Shown here: in pieces, positions 1 to 8,823 of the stretch
Position numbering within the stretch: the stretch's first letter is position 1
Layout of the letters: every line of letters starts with the position of its first letter
Assembly: GCA_900258555.1 (NCBI GenBank)
Contig: LT984854.1
Coordinates: forward strand, 2,148,975-2,212,974
Length of the DNA stretch: 64,000 nucleotides
From: an uncultured Desulfobacterium sp.
GTDB taxonomy: Bacteria; Desulfobacterota; DSM-4660; Desulfatiglandales; Desulfatiglandaceae
Direction of reading: 5' to 3'
Translations under genes and position numbers: made by a program
The notes under the pieces: generated by a model
Database searches by the model: none
Seen by the model: only the letters and a program-made list of their open reading frames with translations
What the model was told of the DNA's origin: nothing

Positions 1-46
1 GCATAAGTCGCAGATAATAGTATCTGATCTGTCTTTGAATTACCAT

Positions 47-1084
47 CTAACACGCCTCAATAAGGGGAAGATCTTTAATGGGATATTTTGATCTCACATC
101 GGTTGCAAGATCTGCAAATTCCCCTGCAAGGTATCTTTGATATCCTGCAAGAGCAATCATGGCCCCGTTATCAGTGCAATATTGCGGCGAAGGGATATAC
201 ACCCTAAGATCATGGGCCTCGGCCTCCCTAAAAAGGCGCTCCCTTAGCGCCCTGTTGCACGCAACACCACCGGCAATAACTATTGTGGAGATACCTGTTT
301 TATCCCTAGCCATCATCACCTTGCGAACAAGAACATCTACAACCGATTCCTGAAACGATGCTGCAATATCGGCCTGTGTAATATTATTGTTTTCAATACC
401 GTCTTCACGCCATTTCTTTATATACAATGCCACAGCGGTCTTTAGGCCGCTGAAACTGAAATTCAGGGAGTCATTAGAAAGATATACCCTGGGGAAATTG
501 ATCCTGTCTTTGCAGCCAGAAAGAGCCTGCCTTTCAATCGCCACCCCACCGGGATAGCCGAGCCCCAGAATTTTTGAAACTTTGTCGAATGCCTCTCCAG
601 CCGCGTCATCAAGGGTCTGGCCCAGTTGGGTGTATTGCCCATATCCCGTTACATGATACAGACTGGTGTGACCGCCGGATACAGTAAGTGCAATGAATGG
701 AAATGAAGGTGAAGTTTCCTCAAGAAATATTGACAATATATGCCCTTCCAGATGGTTGACGCCGATCATTGGAATGCCATGTGTATAAGCAATTGCTTTT
801 GCATAATAGAGGCCCACCAACAAAGATCCGACAAGACCCGGACCGACAGTGACAGAGACAGCATCCAGGTCGGGGAACTCCAGATGTGCACGCAGGAGGG
901 CCTCCCTGACGACCGGCATAATGTTTCTTAAGTGCTCCCTTGATGCAAGCTCAGGCACAACGCCTCCGTAGGGCGAGTGAATCCTGATTTGGGAATGAAC
1001 CACATTGGACAAGACCAGTCGTCCGTCTGCAATTATTCCAGCGGATGTATCATCACAGGATGTATCAATTCCCAGGATATTCAT
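47..1084 (-). CDS. tsaD: tRNA N6-threonylcarbamoyladenosine transferase TsaD
   Basis: 345 aa, the usual length for TsaD/Gcp/Kae1. With TsaB, TsaE and TsaC it transfers the threonylcarbamoyl group to A37 of ANN-decoding tRNAs in the cytoplasm. Visible family marks are the N-terminal ILGIDTSCDDTSAGI stretch, the metal-binding NHLEGH motif near residue 110, the VSGGHTSL loop, and the C-terminal IAGGVACNRALRERL and YCTDNGAMIALAG motifs. It is the last gene of a minus-strand run and lies 17 nt after the pseudokinase gene; tsaE is in the same run, about 3.2 kb upstream. The ATG start at 1084 gives the canonical N-terminus. The assignment is secure. Confidence 0.97.
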   Translation of the reverse strand: MNILGIDTSCDDTSAGIIADGRLVLSNVVHSQIRIHSPYGGVVPELASREHLRNIMPVVREALLRAHLEFPDLDAVSVTVGPGLVGSLLVGLYYAKAIAYTHGIPMIGVNHLEGHILSIFLEETSPSFPFIALTVSGGHTSLYHVTGYGQYTQLGQTLDDAAGEAFDKVSKILGLGYPGGVAIERQALSGCKDRINFPRVYLSNDSLNFSFSGLKTAVALYIKKWREDGIENNNITQADIAASFQESVVDVLVRKVMMARDKTGISTIVIAGGVACNRALRERLFREAEAHDLRVYIPSPQYCTDNGAMIALAGYQRYLAGEFADLATDVRSKYPIKDLPLIEAC

Positions 1085-1101
1085 TAAGGTGCCGACAACA
1101 A

Positions 1102-2349
1102 TTATTTTTTCTTAATGGCTATAATCTCGTCCATCCGAGCGACGATCATGTCCAAATGCCCTGCCATTTGACCCGCACCCTGATACCTCTTTTCCCTGTC
1201 CTTTTCAAGGGCCTTATAAATAACCTTTTCAATAACACCAGGAATTTTTGGGTTAATGGATTTTGGCGGTAGAGGTCTTTCCCTGGAGATCTTAAGCATA
1301 AGAGTTGCCAGATCCTCGCCTTCAAAGGGTCTTACTCCTGTCAGCATCTCATAGAGTATAACACCAAGGGAAAATATATCTGATCTTCCGTCCAATTTTT
1401 TGCCTGCAATCTGTTCAGGAGACATGTAATAGGAATGTTCAGGTATTTTACCATGATCGGTCATCAAACAGGCTGACACCGCGGCGGAACCGAAATTGGT
1501 TATCTTCGTTACCTTATCCCCTTGTGTTATTATGATATTGTCTGGCATGATATGCTTGTGAATGATATTCTTCTTATGTGCAAAGTCCAATGCGTGCGAT
1601 GCATGGGCAATGACGTCCAAAGCGTCCCTTATCGGGAGAGAAACACCCTTTGTAATGTAATTGCTAAGGCAGCATCCTTCAAAATACTCATTAATAGTAT
1701 ATATAAGTCCGTCTTCTTCCCCATATCCTTCAACATGGGCAATATTTGGATGGGTCAATAGGCCGCAATCCTTTATTTCATCAAAAAAACGACTCCTCAT
1801 GTCATTCAGATTCTCTTTACCCGGCTCCGACAACCCTGTGGTCTTAATCAATACCTTACGCTGTGTATTCAAATCCTCTCCAATAAAGACCCTCCACACT
1901 GATTCACGCCCTATCTCTTCGCACACACGATATTTATAAATGGTCAACGGGAAAATGTCTTTTACAGGCAAATCCCTGTTTCTGTCAGGCACAAGCCCGA
2001 CCGCGCTGTCTAAGTGTTCCCCCTGAGCAACAGGCTTTTTGCTGATGATGGAAATCCGGGAAAGGGCCCTTATGTTCCAGGAGCTAAAAGGGGTACGGAA
2101 CGCGAAAACGATTAAATATCCTACTACAAGGATCAGAATGGGTAATATGATCCCGAGATCTGCTTCAGGCGTATGATGTAACGCCCTGCCTCCAAAAAAG
2201 AATACAACAAGTGCAAGAGACAGCGCAGCCCCAGCACCGGTCTTTAATCGTGGAAGGATCAACGAAACAAATATACAGGCAATCACCGACATTAGAGGGA
2301 TAAGGGCCTCAAACCAATATGACATAAAATGGAGATATTGGTTGTTCAT
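1102..2349 (-). CDS. Membrane-anchored Ser/Thr kinase-fold protein, predicted pseudokinase
   Basis: 415 aa. The N-terminus has about three hydrophobic segments (roughly residues 11-33, 41-53 and 66-86), followed by a cytoplasmic Hanks-type kinase fold from about residue 138 to 402. The beta-3 lysine is present (VLIK, K169), as are YMSPEQIAG and the SDIFSLGVILYEMLTG helix. Catalytic residues are not. HRDLKPEN is replaced by HKHIMPDN (residues 264-271), so the catalytic Asp is His266 and the catalytic Lys is Met268. DFG is replaced by NFG (residues 285-287). The glycine-rich loop IGRESVWRVF lacks the GxG pattern. I read it as a scaffold or allosteric pseudokinase rather than an active kinase. 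There are no PASTA or other sensor repeats. It sits between the HhH gene and tsaD in one transcription unit. Confidence 0.85.
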   Translation of the reverse strand: MNNQYLHFMSYWFEALIPLMSVIACIFVSLILPRLKTGAGAALSLALVVFFFGGRALHHTPEADLGIILPILILVVGYLIVFAFRTPFSSWNIRALSRISIISKKPVAQGEHLDSAVGLVPDRNRDLPVKDIFPLTIYKYRVCEEIGRESVWRVFIGEDLNTQRKVLIKTTGLSEPGKENLNDMRSRFFDEIKDCGLLTHPNIAHVEGYGEEDGLIYTINEYFEGCCLSNYITKGVSLPIRDALDVIAHASHALDFAHKKNIIHKHIMPDNIIITQGDKVTKITNFGSAAVSACLMTDHGKIPEHSYYMSPEQIAGKKLDGRSDIFSLGVILYEMLTGVRPFEGEDLATLMLKISRERPLPPKSINPKIPGVIEKVIYKALEKDREKRYQGAGQMAGHLDMIVARMDEIIAIKKK

Positions 2350-2353
2350 GCTG

Positions 2354-2749
2354 TTACAATGACAGATATGGCCCTATTTTTTTTAACAGGGCCGGCCCTA
2401 TCCCATTAATTGATCGAAGATCCCCAAGACTCATATAGACGCCCCTCCTTTCTCTCTCGAGAATGATTGAAGAGGCAATCTTTGGGCCGATTCCCGGGAC
2501 CGCAGTCAGACCTTCTGCTTCCTCGGTATTTATTGATACCGGCAACCCCAGGGTAATCCTCTGAAATGCCGAAAGATTACCTTGATATTGCAGGCTGGCA
2601 CATCTGTCATTTTTTAGATCGGCTGTCGGCCTTGCCCCGATTATACCGCACAATACATGGATCAGCAGTAAAAGGAGCAACAAAAAAAGGCCTCCGACGC
2701 CAATGTCACTATTCCTGCCTTGCTTCACTTTCCAGACCAAAGGCGTCAT
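2354..2749 (-). CDS. ComEA-like helix-hairpin-helix protein
   Basis: A small protein with one N-terminal membrane or signal segment rich in leucine ([19 protein letters not shown]) and a C-terminal tandem helix-hairpin-helix domain: [20 protein letters not shown], then [20 protein letters not shown]. This is the ComEA arrangement, in which the HhH domain binds double-stranded DNA during uptake. No other competence gene is in the window, so a role in uptake is only family inference. The start is uncertain: the frame is open into the end of lysC, with an ATG at 2749 (used here) and a GTG at 2728. Either start overlaps lysC by 20-40 nt, which suggests translational coupling. Confidence 0.75.
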   Translation of the reverse strand: MTPLVWKVKQGRNSDIGVGGLFLLLLLLLIHVLCGIIGARPTADLKNDRCASLQYQGNLSAFQRITLGLPVSINTEEAEGLTAVPGIGPKIASSIILERERRGVYMSLGDLRSINGIGPALLKKIGPYLSL

Positions 2750-3938
2750 GCAACACCCTGACGGCCAGCTCTGTGTATTTTTCCTCAATTATGCAGGATA
2801 TCTTTATCTCAGAGGTGCTTATCATCATTATGTTTATATTTTCTCTTGCAAGGGCTGCGAACATCTTATTGGCCACACCGGCATGACTTCTCATACCGAC
2901 CCCGATAATCGAGACCTTGGCGATATCTTCATCCCCCATAACCTTTTCCGCCCCTATGCTCCCTGCAATACCGGACACCAGCTCCATGGTCTTGTGGAAA
3001 TCAGACTTCGACACTGTGAAGGTCAGATCTGTTAAGCCATCTTCACTGGTGTTCTGGATGATCATATCTACAATAATGCCCGCCTTAAAGACCGGATCAA
3101 ATATCTGGGATGCGATTCCCGGCCTGTCAGGCAACTTTCTTATTGTAATCCTGGCCTCATTTTTATTGTATGCGACCCCTGACACCAGGACTTTCTCCAT
3201 GTCCTTTGTTTCTGCTACCACCATGGTACCCCTTTCCCTGGAAAATGTTGATCTTACATGTATAGCGACACCAAATTTCTTTGCAAACTCTACAGAGCGA
3301 ATCATCAAGACCTTTGCGCCAAGGCTGGCCATTTCAAGCATCTCATCGTATGAGATCACATCAAGCTTTCTGGCCTTTGGGCAGATATTAGGGTCAGTGG
3401 TATATACCCCATCCACATCTGTGAAGATCTCACATATATCCGCCTTAAGGGCCGCAGCCAAGGCCACTGCCGTCGTGTCAGACCCGCCCCTTCCGAGTGT
3501 CGTTATATCGCCATGCTCATCCAGACCCTGAAAACCCGCCACAGCAACAATCCGGCCCTTTTCAAGCTCCATCATGATCCGCTCTGTTTCAATGTCATGG
3601 ACCCGGGCCCTTCCATAGGCATCATCAGTGTGGATGGCGGCCTGAAACCCCAAGAGGGAGCATGCGTCATATCCCATGGCCTTTGCAGCCATGGCAAAAA
3701 GGGCAACGCTGACCTGTTCGCCGGTTGAAATCAGGACGTCAAGTTCTCTTGGGTCAGGAGAAGGTGCCATCTCACCTGCAAGGCGGATAAGACTGTCTGT
3801 CTGACCCGCCATGGCGGATAAGACCACCACCACCTGATTGCCTTCCTGTTGATATTCAATCGCCCTCTTTGCAACGGCCTTAATCTTTTCAATGCTGCCG
3901 ACAGAGGTGCCGCCATATTTCTGAACAACCAGTGCCAT
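2709..3938 (-). CDS. lysC: Aspartate kinase
   Basis: About 409 aa, a monofunctional aspartokinase that phosphorylates L-aspartate in the first step to lysine, threonine, methionine and diaminopimelate. The N-terminus [16 protein letters not shown] is the family signature. [16 protein letters not shown] and [12 protein letters not shown] mark the kinase domain. The C-terminal third (from about residue 265) carries two ACT domains ([18 protein letters not shown] and [20 protein letters not shown]), which in this family give lysine/threonine feedback control. I place the start at the ATG at 3938 because an AGAGGA ribosome-binding site lies 5 nt upstream; an ATG two codons earlier sits on top of that site. 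Its 3' end overlaps the HhH gene. Confidence 0.96.
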   Translation of the reverse strand: MALVVQKYGGTSVGSIEKIKAVAKRAIEYQQEGNQVVVVLSAMAGQTDSLIRLAGEMAPSPDPRELDVLISTGEQVSVALFAMAAKAMGYDACSLLGFQAAIHTDDAYGRARVHDIETERIMMELEKGRIVAVAGFQGLDEHGDITTLGRGGSDTTAVALAAALKADICEIFTDVDGVYTTDPNICPKARKLDVISYDEMLEMASLGAKVLMIRSVEFAKKFGVAIHVRSTFSRERGTMVVAETKDMEKVLVSGVAYNKNEARITIRKLPDRPGIASQIFDPVFKAGIIVDMIIQNTSEDGLTDLTFTVSKSDFHKTMELVSGIAGSIGAEKVMGDEDIAKVSIIGVGMRSHAGVANKMFAALARENINIMMISTSEIKISCIIEEKYTELAVRVLHDAFGLESEARQE

Positions 3939-3949
3939 ATCCATCCTCT

Positions 3950-4023
3950 TTGAATTTTTAATGTTGAATTTTTAATGTTGAATGACTGGAACGTTTCCTT
4001 TAATTAAGCATTCAAAACTAAAC
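3950..4023. repeat. Heptamer repeat array upstream of lysC
   Basis: TTGAATTTTTAATG occurs twice in tandem (3950-3963 and 3964-3977), which reads as alternating 7-mers TTGAATT/TTTAATG. Looser 7-mers (ATTAAGC, ATTCAAA, ACTAAAC) follow at 4003-4023. On the far side of the adjacent IS200-like fragment, CATTAAA CATTAAG CATTTTT at 4323-4343 is the same motif in the opposite orientation and runs into the tsaE stop codon. Confidence 0.7.
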
Positions 4024-4025
4024 CA

Positions 4026-4296
4026 CCCTCGACTATAAGTCGAGGGGTTTTATGAGGGGTCGATTTCAAATCGACTATCATCAGGAATCGGCTCCCCTTC
4101 TTGCTTTTGAAAATATTGCTGGATCATTTCGTCCGTGCAAAACATCACGAGTCCGTATCGCCACCGCACCAGCCATTCCGCGCTTCAGATATTTGTGAAG
4201 CCAGATTTGGTGGACTTTGAGGTCTGTTTTGGTATGGGCACCCAGTTGATAACGTCGCATAGCGACATGTATTAACTTTTCTTCGCCTAAAGGCGA
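4026..4296. mobile_element. IS200/IS605-family derived remnant (mini-element)
   Basis: About 270 bp lying between lysC and tsaE. One end carries the perfect hairpin CCCTCGACT-ATA-AGTCGAGGG (4026-4046), followed by a smaller one (GTCGATTTGAAATCGAC-like, about 4059-4075). The other end carries TCGCCT-AA-AGGCGA (4283-4296). Subterminal hairpins with no terminal inverted repeats are the hallmark of IS200/IS605 single-strand transposition substrates. The interior encodes only the N-terminal piece of a Y1 transposase, so the element can move only if a full TnpA exists elsewhere. Confidence 0.7.
4081..4260 (-). pseudogene. Truncated IS200-type TnpA transposase fragment
   Basis: A 59-aa open frame beginning MRRYQLGAHTKTDLKVHQIW and continuing LHKYLKRGMAGAVAIRTRDV. 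This matches the N-terminal beta strand and helix of IS200/IS605 TnpA (family pattern R-x-G-x-H-T-x-x-D-x-K-x-H-x-x-W-x-x-K-Y). After about 45 residues it leaves the family and stops. The HUH metal-binding histidines and the catalytic tyrosine are missing, so it cannot be an active transposase. It is transcribed in the same direction as lysC and tsaE. Confidence 0.7.
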
Positions 4297-4331
4297 GGGA
4301 TTTCAACCATCCCTGAAAGGGACATTAAACA

Positions 4332-4808
4332 TTAAGCATTTTTAATTTCTTCCAATATCTCGATCGCCCGGGGGTGATTAGCGGTCAGAGTAATTTTTCT
4401 GTTTACCTCTCCTTCAATCATGAGTTCAACCCTGATATTATAGTCAGGCAGGATCTCAGGCCACCGATCAGCCCATTCCATTGCCACAACGCCTTCCATG
4501 TTAAAATAGTGATCCAGTCCGGCGGATAAAAATTCCAAGAGGTTTTCAAGGCGATAGCCGTCTATGTGATAAAATGGATATCTACCTTCATATTCGTTTA
4601 CGAGGGAAAACGACGGGCTGTTAATCACGGTATCGGAAGCCACTCCCAACCCGAGCCCAAGGCCTTTTGCAAAGCATGTCTTTCCGCTTCCCAATTCTCC
4701 GACAAGGGCTACTACATCCCCTGTTTTAAGTGCAGCGCCGAGTTTTCTTCCGAGGCTGATCGTCTCATCGGCGGAGGCCGTGTAAGATGTAAAGGATATG
4801 TCATTCAA
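4332..4808 (-). CDS. tsaE: tRNA threonylcarbamoyladenosine biosynthesis ATPase TsaE
   Basis: 158 aa, normal for TsaE. It is a P-loop ATPase that drives the TsaB-TsaD-TsaE cycle in t6A synthesis. The Walker A is GELGSGKTCFAKG at about residues 37-49. The segments SPSFSLVNEYEG, FYHIDGYRL and VAMEWADRWPEILP are typical of the family. It overlaps the CBS gene by 4 nt (ATGA), so the two are translationally coupled. The IS200-like remnant begins 36 nt beyond its stop codon. Confidence 0.95.
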   Translation of the reverse strand: MNDISFTSYTASADETISLGRKLGAALKTGDVVALVGELGSGKTCFAKGLGLGLGVASDTVINSPSFSLVNEYEGRYPFYHIDGYRLENLLEFLSAGLDHYFNMEGVVAMEWADRWPEILPDYNIRVELMIEGEVNRKITLTANHPRAIEILEEIKNA

Positions 4809-5254
4809 GACACTAGAGTCCTTATCAGATCGGCCTTACCGATAATTCCCACTAAACGTTCACCGTCCATAACAGGGATGGTGTAGATCTTCTTTTCGGT
4901 CATGATAGTTGCAATTTCATCTATGGGGGTCTTTTCAGCAACTGTAACTACCTTTTCCGTATAGAGATCATTTACCGTTGTAGCGTTAAACCTCTGAATC
5001 TCCTTCTCAAATTTCTTTGGATTTTCAATGTAAAATACCGCGTCAAAGACCGCAACCACCGTAGGTATGTGGAGTTTTTTATCTTTCCGGATCAAATCAC
5101 TTTCACAGATAATGCCGATGACGAAGCCTTTGTCATCCACCACGGGAACACCGTTTATGTTATTATCATACAGTATCTTGGCAAGTTCTTTGATACTGGT
5201 TTCCTTTTTTACGGTGATGACCCCAGTGGTCATTATATCGCATGCAGTCAACAT
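4805..5254 (-). CDS. CBS-domain pair protein
   Basis: 149 aa made almost entirely of two CBS domains: the first opens with ACDIMTTGVITVKKETSI, the second with VNDLYTEKVVTVAEKTPIDE. Each ends with a GIIxxxDLIR strand. CBS pairs bind adenine nucleotides and usually regulate a partner enzyme or channel. No catalytic or membrane domain is attached, so the target is unknown. It lies between pdxJ (4 nt gap) and tsaE (4 nt overlap), so it is co-transcribed with them. Confidence 0.9.
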   Translation of the reverse strand: MLTACDIMTTGVITVKKETSIKELAKILYDNNINGVPVVDDKGFVIGIICESDLIRKDKKLHIPTVVAVFDAVFYIENPKKFEKEIQRFNATTVNDLYTEKVVTVAEKTPIDEIATIMTEKKIYTIPVMDGERLVGIIGKADLIRTLVS

Positions 5255-5258
5255 AGTC

Positions 5259-5978
5259 TTAAAAATCCTTTACAAGTTTAACCATCTCCTGCACCGCCCT
5301 TTCAAACCCTACAAGCACAGCCCTGGAAACAATGCTGTGCCCTATACTGTATTCTGTGATCTGAGGAAGGGCCTCAAAGGCCTCTATATTCAGATAATTG
5401 AGACCATGACCCGCGCTGATGCCCAGGGAAAGGTCGGATACCGAAACAACGGTGGTCTCAATACGGCGGAATCTTTCAACTGCCTCCGCCTCTGTCTTTG
5501 CCTCAGAATAGTGACCTGTGTGGATTTCTACTATGTCTGCGCCGCATCTATAGGCCTCTCTGACCTGTTCGGGGTCGGGATCCACAAAAAAGCTGACCGC
5601 TATTCCAGCGCTTTTCAGCCGCTCCACAACCCCTTTGTAATAATCAGGCCTGGCCATGACATCAAGGCCCCCCTCTGTGGTGAGCTCTTGCCTTTTTTCA
5701 GGGACCAGGGTGACCATATCAGGTCTGACCTCAAGGGCGATAGAGACCATTTCATCAACCGCCGCCATCTCCATGTTCAATTTTGTTTTTATCATTTGCC
5801 GCAAAAGGCGCAGATCTCTGTCATTGATGTGACGTCTGTCTTCTCTCAAATGACAGATAATGCCCTCTGCTCCCGCAAGCTCTGCAAGCCCTGCGGCCAG
5901 GACCGGGTCAGGATCATTGCCTCCCCTGGCCTGGCGCAGGGTTGCAACATGATCAACATTAACTGCAAGATGCGCCAT
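5259..5978 (-). CDS. pdxJ: Pyridoxine 5'-phosphate synthase
   Basis: 239 aa, the usual PdxJ length. It condenses 1-deoxyxylulose 5-phosphate with 3-amino-2-oxopropyl phosphate to pyridoxine 5'-phosphate in the DXP-dependent vitamin B6 pathway. Characteristic stretches are LAVNVDHVATLRQARGG at the N-terminus, CHLREDRRHINDRDL, VTLVPEKRQELTTEGGLD, VEIHTGHYSEA and the C-terminal EYSIGHSIVSRAVLVG. It is the middle gene of the phoH-to-tsaD run, 3 nt after ybeY. Clear assignment. Confidence 0.97.
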   Translation of the reverse strand: MAHLAVNVDHVATLRQARGGNDPDPVLAAGLAELAGAEGIICHLREDRRHINDRDLRLLRQMIKTKLNMEMAAVDEMVSIALEVRPDMVTLVPEKRQELTTEGGLDVMARPDYYKGVVERLKSAGIAVSFFVDPDPEQVREAYRCGADIVEIHTGHYSEAKTEAEAVERFRRIETTVVSVSDLSLGISAGHGLNYLNIEAFEALPQITEYSIGHSIVSRAVLVGFERAVQEMVKLVKDF

Positions 5979-5981
5979 TTC

Positions 5982-6422
5982 TCAAGCCTCCATTATCAAC
6001 GCCAATAGTCTTCTTTCTTCTTCTTCCATCTTTTCCGCCTCTTCGTCCGAATGTATATGATCATGCCCCAGGAGGTGCAAAAGTCCGTGTATCAGGAGAC
6101 GATCAATCCTATGCTCAAGGGACTCGCCAAGGGCGTCTGACTCCCTTTTGGCGGTATCTGCTGATATAACAATATCGCCCAGCATCTTGGGATCGCCACT
6201 AAACTCCGCCTCCACTGACATGGGAAAGGACAATACATTGGTAGGCTCCGCCTTTCCCCTGTACTGATGATTGAGTTCAGCGATCTGGCTGTCGTCTGTT
6301 ATCAGGACGCTTAATTCCTTATCATCACAGCCCAAGTCTTTTAAGACTTTCGCTAGATTCCGCCTTATCTCCAGTTTTTTTAGGCCATAAATCGGCCTCT
6401 TGAAGCGGATCTGTATCTCCAT
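5982..6422 (-). CDS. ybeY: Endoribonuclease YbeY (16S rRNA maturation)
   Basis: About 146 aa. A single-domain zinc metalloprotein that acts in 16S rRNA 3'-end processing and ribosome quality control. The zinc motif HGLLHLLGHDH (HxxxHxxGxxH) is complete, and PTNVLSFPM and LGDIVIS are the other conserved blocks. The start is placed at the ATG at 6422, behind an AAGGTGA site; a GTG two codons earlier falls inside that site. The first 98 nt of the gene also encode the C-terminal tail of the upstream pgpH gene in another frame. Confidence 0.95.
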   Translation of the reverse strand: MEIQIRFKRPIYGLKKLEIRRNLAKVLKDLGCDDKELSVLITDDSQIAELNHQYRGKAEPTNVLSFPMSVEAEFSGDPKMLGDIVISADTAKRESDALGESLEHRIDRLLIHGLLHLLGHDHIHSDEEAEKMEEEERRLLALIMEA

Positions 6423-8808
6423 TTTCACCTTTTTTTTGTGATGATGTCTTCAGGACCGATTCCGGATATTCTATCCTGTGGTGAAAAATACCACTCAGGG
6501 TCTTGTTAAAGCTCTTTGCAATCTCGTGCAGATCTTTCAGTGTCAGCTCACACTCATCAAGCTGACCGTCGGAGAAAACCTTGTTTATTATCTTCTGCAC
6601 CATCCCCTGAATCCTGGCCACTGTCGGATCTACCAGGCTCTTGGAGGCGGCCTCCACAAAATCTGCGAGCATAACAAGCCCTGCCTCCTTTGTCTGGGGT
6701 TTAGGACCAGGATATCGGAAGTCCGCATCATCAACATCATGGCTCTTCCCCCCCTTCTTCTCCTCCTGTTCCTTGGCCTTTTCATAAAAGTAGGATATCA
6801 GGCTCGTCCCATGGTGTTGCCTTATAATATTAGTGATCTCCCAACCCAATTTATGTTTCTTGGCCAATTCCACCCCATCCTTTACATGGGATATCAGGAT
6901 CAGACTGCTCATGGAGGGGGCGAGCTTTTCATGCCTGTTTTCCCGATCCATCTGGTTTTCTATAAAATATTGGGGCTTCTTGACCTTGCCGATATCATGA
7001 TAATAGGCCGCGACCTTGGCAAGCAGTGGATTGGCATTGACCGCCTTGGCAGTGGCCTCCACCATATTGCTTACTATAACGCTGTGGTGATAAGATCCAG
7101 GGGCCTGGACCATCAGTTCTTTCAAAAGAGGCTGATCCAGGTTGGAGAGCTCAAGGAGCTTGATATCCGTGGTGTATCCAAAGGCCATCTCAATCAAGGG
7201 CAACAGCCCTGTGGCGATGACCGCCACAAACACACCGCCGCTAAAGGCCGTGAACAAGGCTACAAAGACCTCCAGCGGATAAAGAGCGCCCCCCAAGGCC
7301 TCTATGGTGAGGGCCATGACCATGTTACAAAGACCCACCTTGAGCCCGGTCTTAATGAGCACGCCTCTTACCCGGCAGTCCCTGACACCATGGGCCGCCA
7401 CCAGAGAACTGATGAAAAAATAGACAAAAAACTCAATCTGCCCCCCGACCACACTGGAAGCAAGCACACATGTTATCACGGAAAAACTCGCGGCAACCGC
7501 CATACCGTGAAAGATGGAGACCAGCATTGCGCCGCTTGCCACGGGTATGGCGAACACCAAGGCCTTGGACGAAAAGACTCTTACGCCCCTTGCTACTTCT
7601 TCAGCAATAAAATTACAGGCTATAATCAGCAAAAATATGACCAGAATTGTCAATGCATTAAAGAGCATGTTCTTTACCTTTACCCCAGCGGTTTGACTGG
7701 TCATAAACCCCACCAGATGCATGGCGGCAAGCAGTGCAAATATAAGCACCGCCATTGCAGGCGCCTTGCCCAGTGTTTCATCCTGCTTGAGAATCTTCTG
7801 TTGCTCGGAAATCTTTAAAAGGTGCTCTGCTGTAATCCTTTCACCTTCCCTGACAAGCATTTCGCCTTTCTTTACTTTGAAATAAAAAGGACTGACAGCC
7901 TTTCTAGCCAACTCCTTTCTCAATTCCGTCTCAGCCTTGTTAAAGGTAAGGTTGGGTTTAATAATCGCCTCAGCCAGTTTGATACAGACGACAGCCAGTT
8001 CAGATGATCTGAGGGTATCGGACAGGACCTTTTTTTGACCTTCAATATAGGCCCTTGCCTCGTTTAAATCATAGAAGCCGTTCAGGTCTGTTACATTTTT
8101 TTCGTTCTCAGTGTTTATGTGACGCAGCGTGATGCCCTTGCCTCCCTGGGTCAAGAGTATCATCTTGTTTCCAACAATCCCTTTCCTTATCACTTCAGAG
8201 ACAAGATTCACTGTTTCGTTCTCGACACTGACAGGAAAAGCATTTTTTATCAGGGGATTATATATTCCCCTCTCTGGGGGGATATCCAGAAGTCCAAAGA
8301 AATTATTATTGAGTGATCCTGAAGACGATTCTTTTTCATTATCCGTTTTGGGCTGAGACTGTGTCCCATTAGATTTTTCATGAGAATTGCCGGATGCCAT
8401 TAAGGATTCCCTAGCATGTGCAAACGCCTCTTTGATTCTTGCAACTGCATTGGAGGCCGTGGGGTCAAAGTCATAAAACATCGGCGCCGCCTTGGCCGCA
8501 TCCTGTCTGTTTTTTTCCGTAAGTCCGGCATCCTCAACCATAAATTCATGGGAGGCCTTAATGTCCCTATCCGCCACGTCACCGATTTTGTATGACTTCG
8601 GACTGATAAGAAGGTTTGGATACAAAAGAACAGCGATAATTATACTCAGGCCGGAGAGGATATACCAAATCCTGGGTTCCAGACCAAACCAGGGAACGGC
8701 AGGCAGGGTATCTTTGGCGGGAACGGCAGACCCCTTTTCACCCTTAGTGTATTGCTTTGAGCCTTTGTTGGCGCCGTTTTTTGTCTTTTCGGCCTTAGCT
8801 GCGGTCAT
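6325..8808 (-). CDS. pgpH: 7TM-HD family c-di-AMP phosphodiesterase (PgpH type)
   Basis: 827 aa. Order of parts: a cytoplasmic N-terminus, one membrane anchor near residues 45-65, a long extracytoplasmic 7TMR-HDED region to about residue 345, seven hydrophobic segments (about 350-560), then a cytoplasmic HD domain. The HD motif is visible in KVAAYYHDIGKVKKPQYF, together with APGSYHHSVIVSNMVE and RQHHGTSLISYFYE. In the family this hydrolyses c-di-AMP to pApA. No diadenylate cyclase is in the window. The hydrophilic tail after the HD domain overlaps ybeY by 98 nt. PhoH lies directly upstream (15 nt), a conserved pairing. Confidence 0.92.
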   Translation of the reverse strand: MTAAKAEKTKNGANKGSKQYTKGEKGSAVPAKDTLPAVPWFGLEPRIWYILSGLSIIIAVLLYPNLLISPKSYKIGDVADRDIKASHEFMVEDAGLTEKNRQDAAKAAPMFYDFDPTASNAVARIKEAFAHARESLMASGNSHEKSNGTQSQPKTDNEKESSSGSLNNNFFGLLDIPPERGIYNPLIKNAFPVSVENETVNLVSEVIRKGIVGNKMILLTQGGKGITLRHINTENEKNVTDLNGFYDLNEARAYIEGQKKVLSDTLRSSELAVVCIKLAEAIIKPNLTFNKAETELRKELARKAVSPFYFKVKKGEMLVREGERITAEHLLKISEQQKILKQDETLGKAPAMAVLIFALLAAMHLVGFMTSQTAGVKVKNMLFNALTILVIFLLIIACNFIAEEVARGVRVFSSKALVFAIPVASGAMLVSIFHGMAVAASFSVITCVLASSVVGGQIEFFVYFFISSLVAAHGVRDCRVRGVLIKTGLKVGLCNMVMALTIEALGGALYPLEVFVALFTAFSGGVFVAVIATGLLPLIEMAFGYTTDIKLLELSNLDQPLLKELMVQAPGSYHHSVIVSNMVEATAKAVNANPLLAKVAAYYHDIGKVKKPQYFIENQMDRENRHEKLAPSMSSLILISHVKDGVELAKKHKLGWEITNIIRQHHGTSLISYFYEKAKEQEEKKGGKSHDVDDADFRYPGPKPQTKEAGLVMLADFVEAASKSLVDPTVARIQGMVQKIINKVFSDGQLDECELTLKDLHEIAKSFNKTLSGIFHHRIEYPESVLKTSSQKKGENGDTDPLQEADLWPKKTGDKAESSESLKRLGL

Positions 8809-8823
8809 ATCTATACCTGAAAA

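Noticed and set aside
5067..6008. 313-codon plus-strand frame
   Set aside because: Antisense to the CBS and pdxJ genes, both clearly identified by motifs. Not protein-like.
6478..7818. Long open frame (446 codons) on the plus strand
   Set aside because: It is antisense to pgpH, has an unusual composition rich in His, Gly and Cys, and shows no family features. It is a shadow of the pgpH coding sequence.
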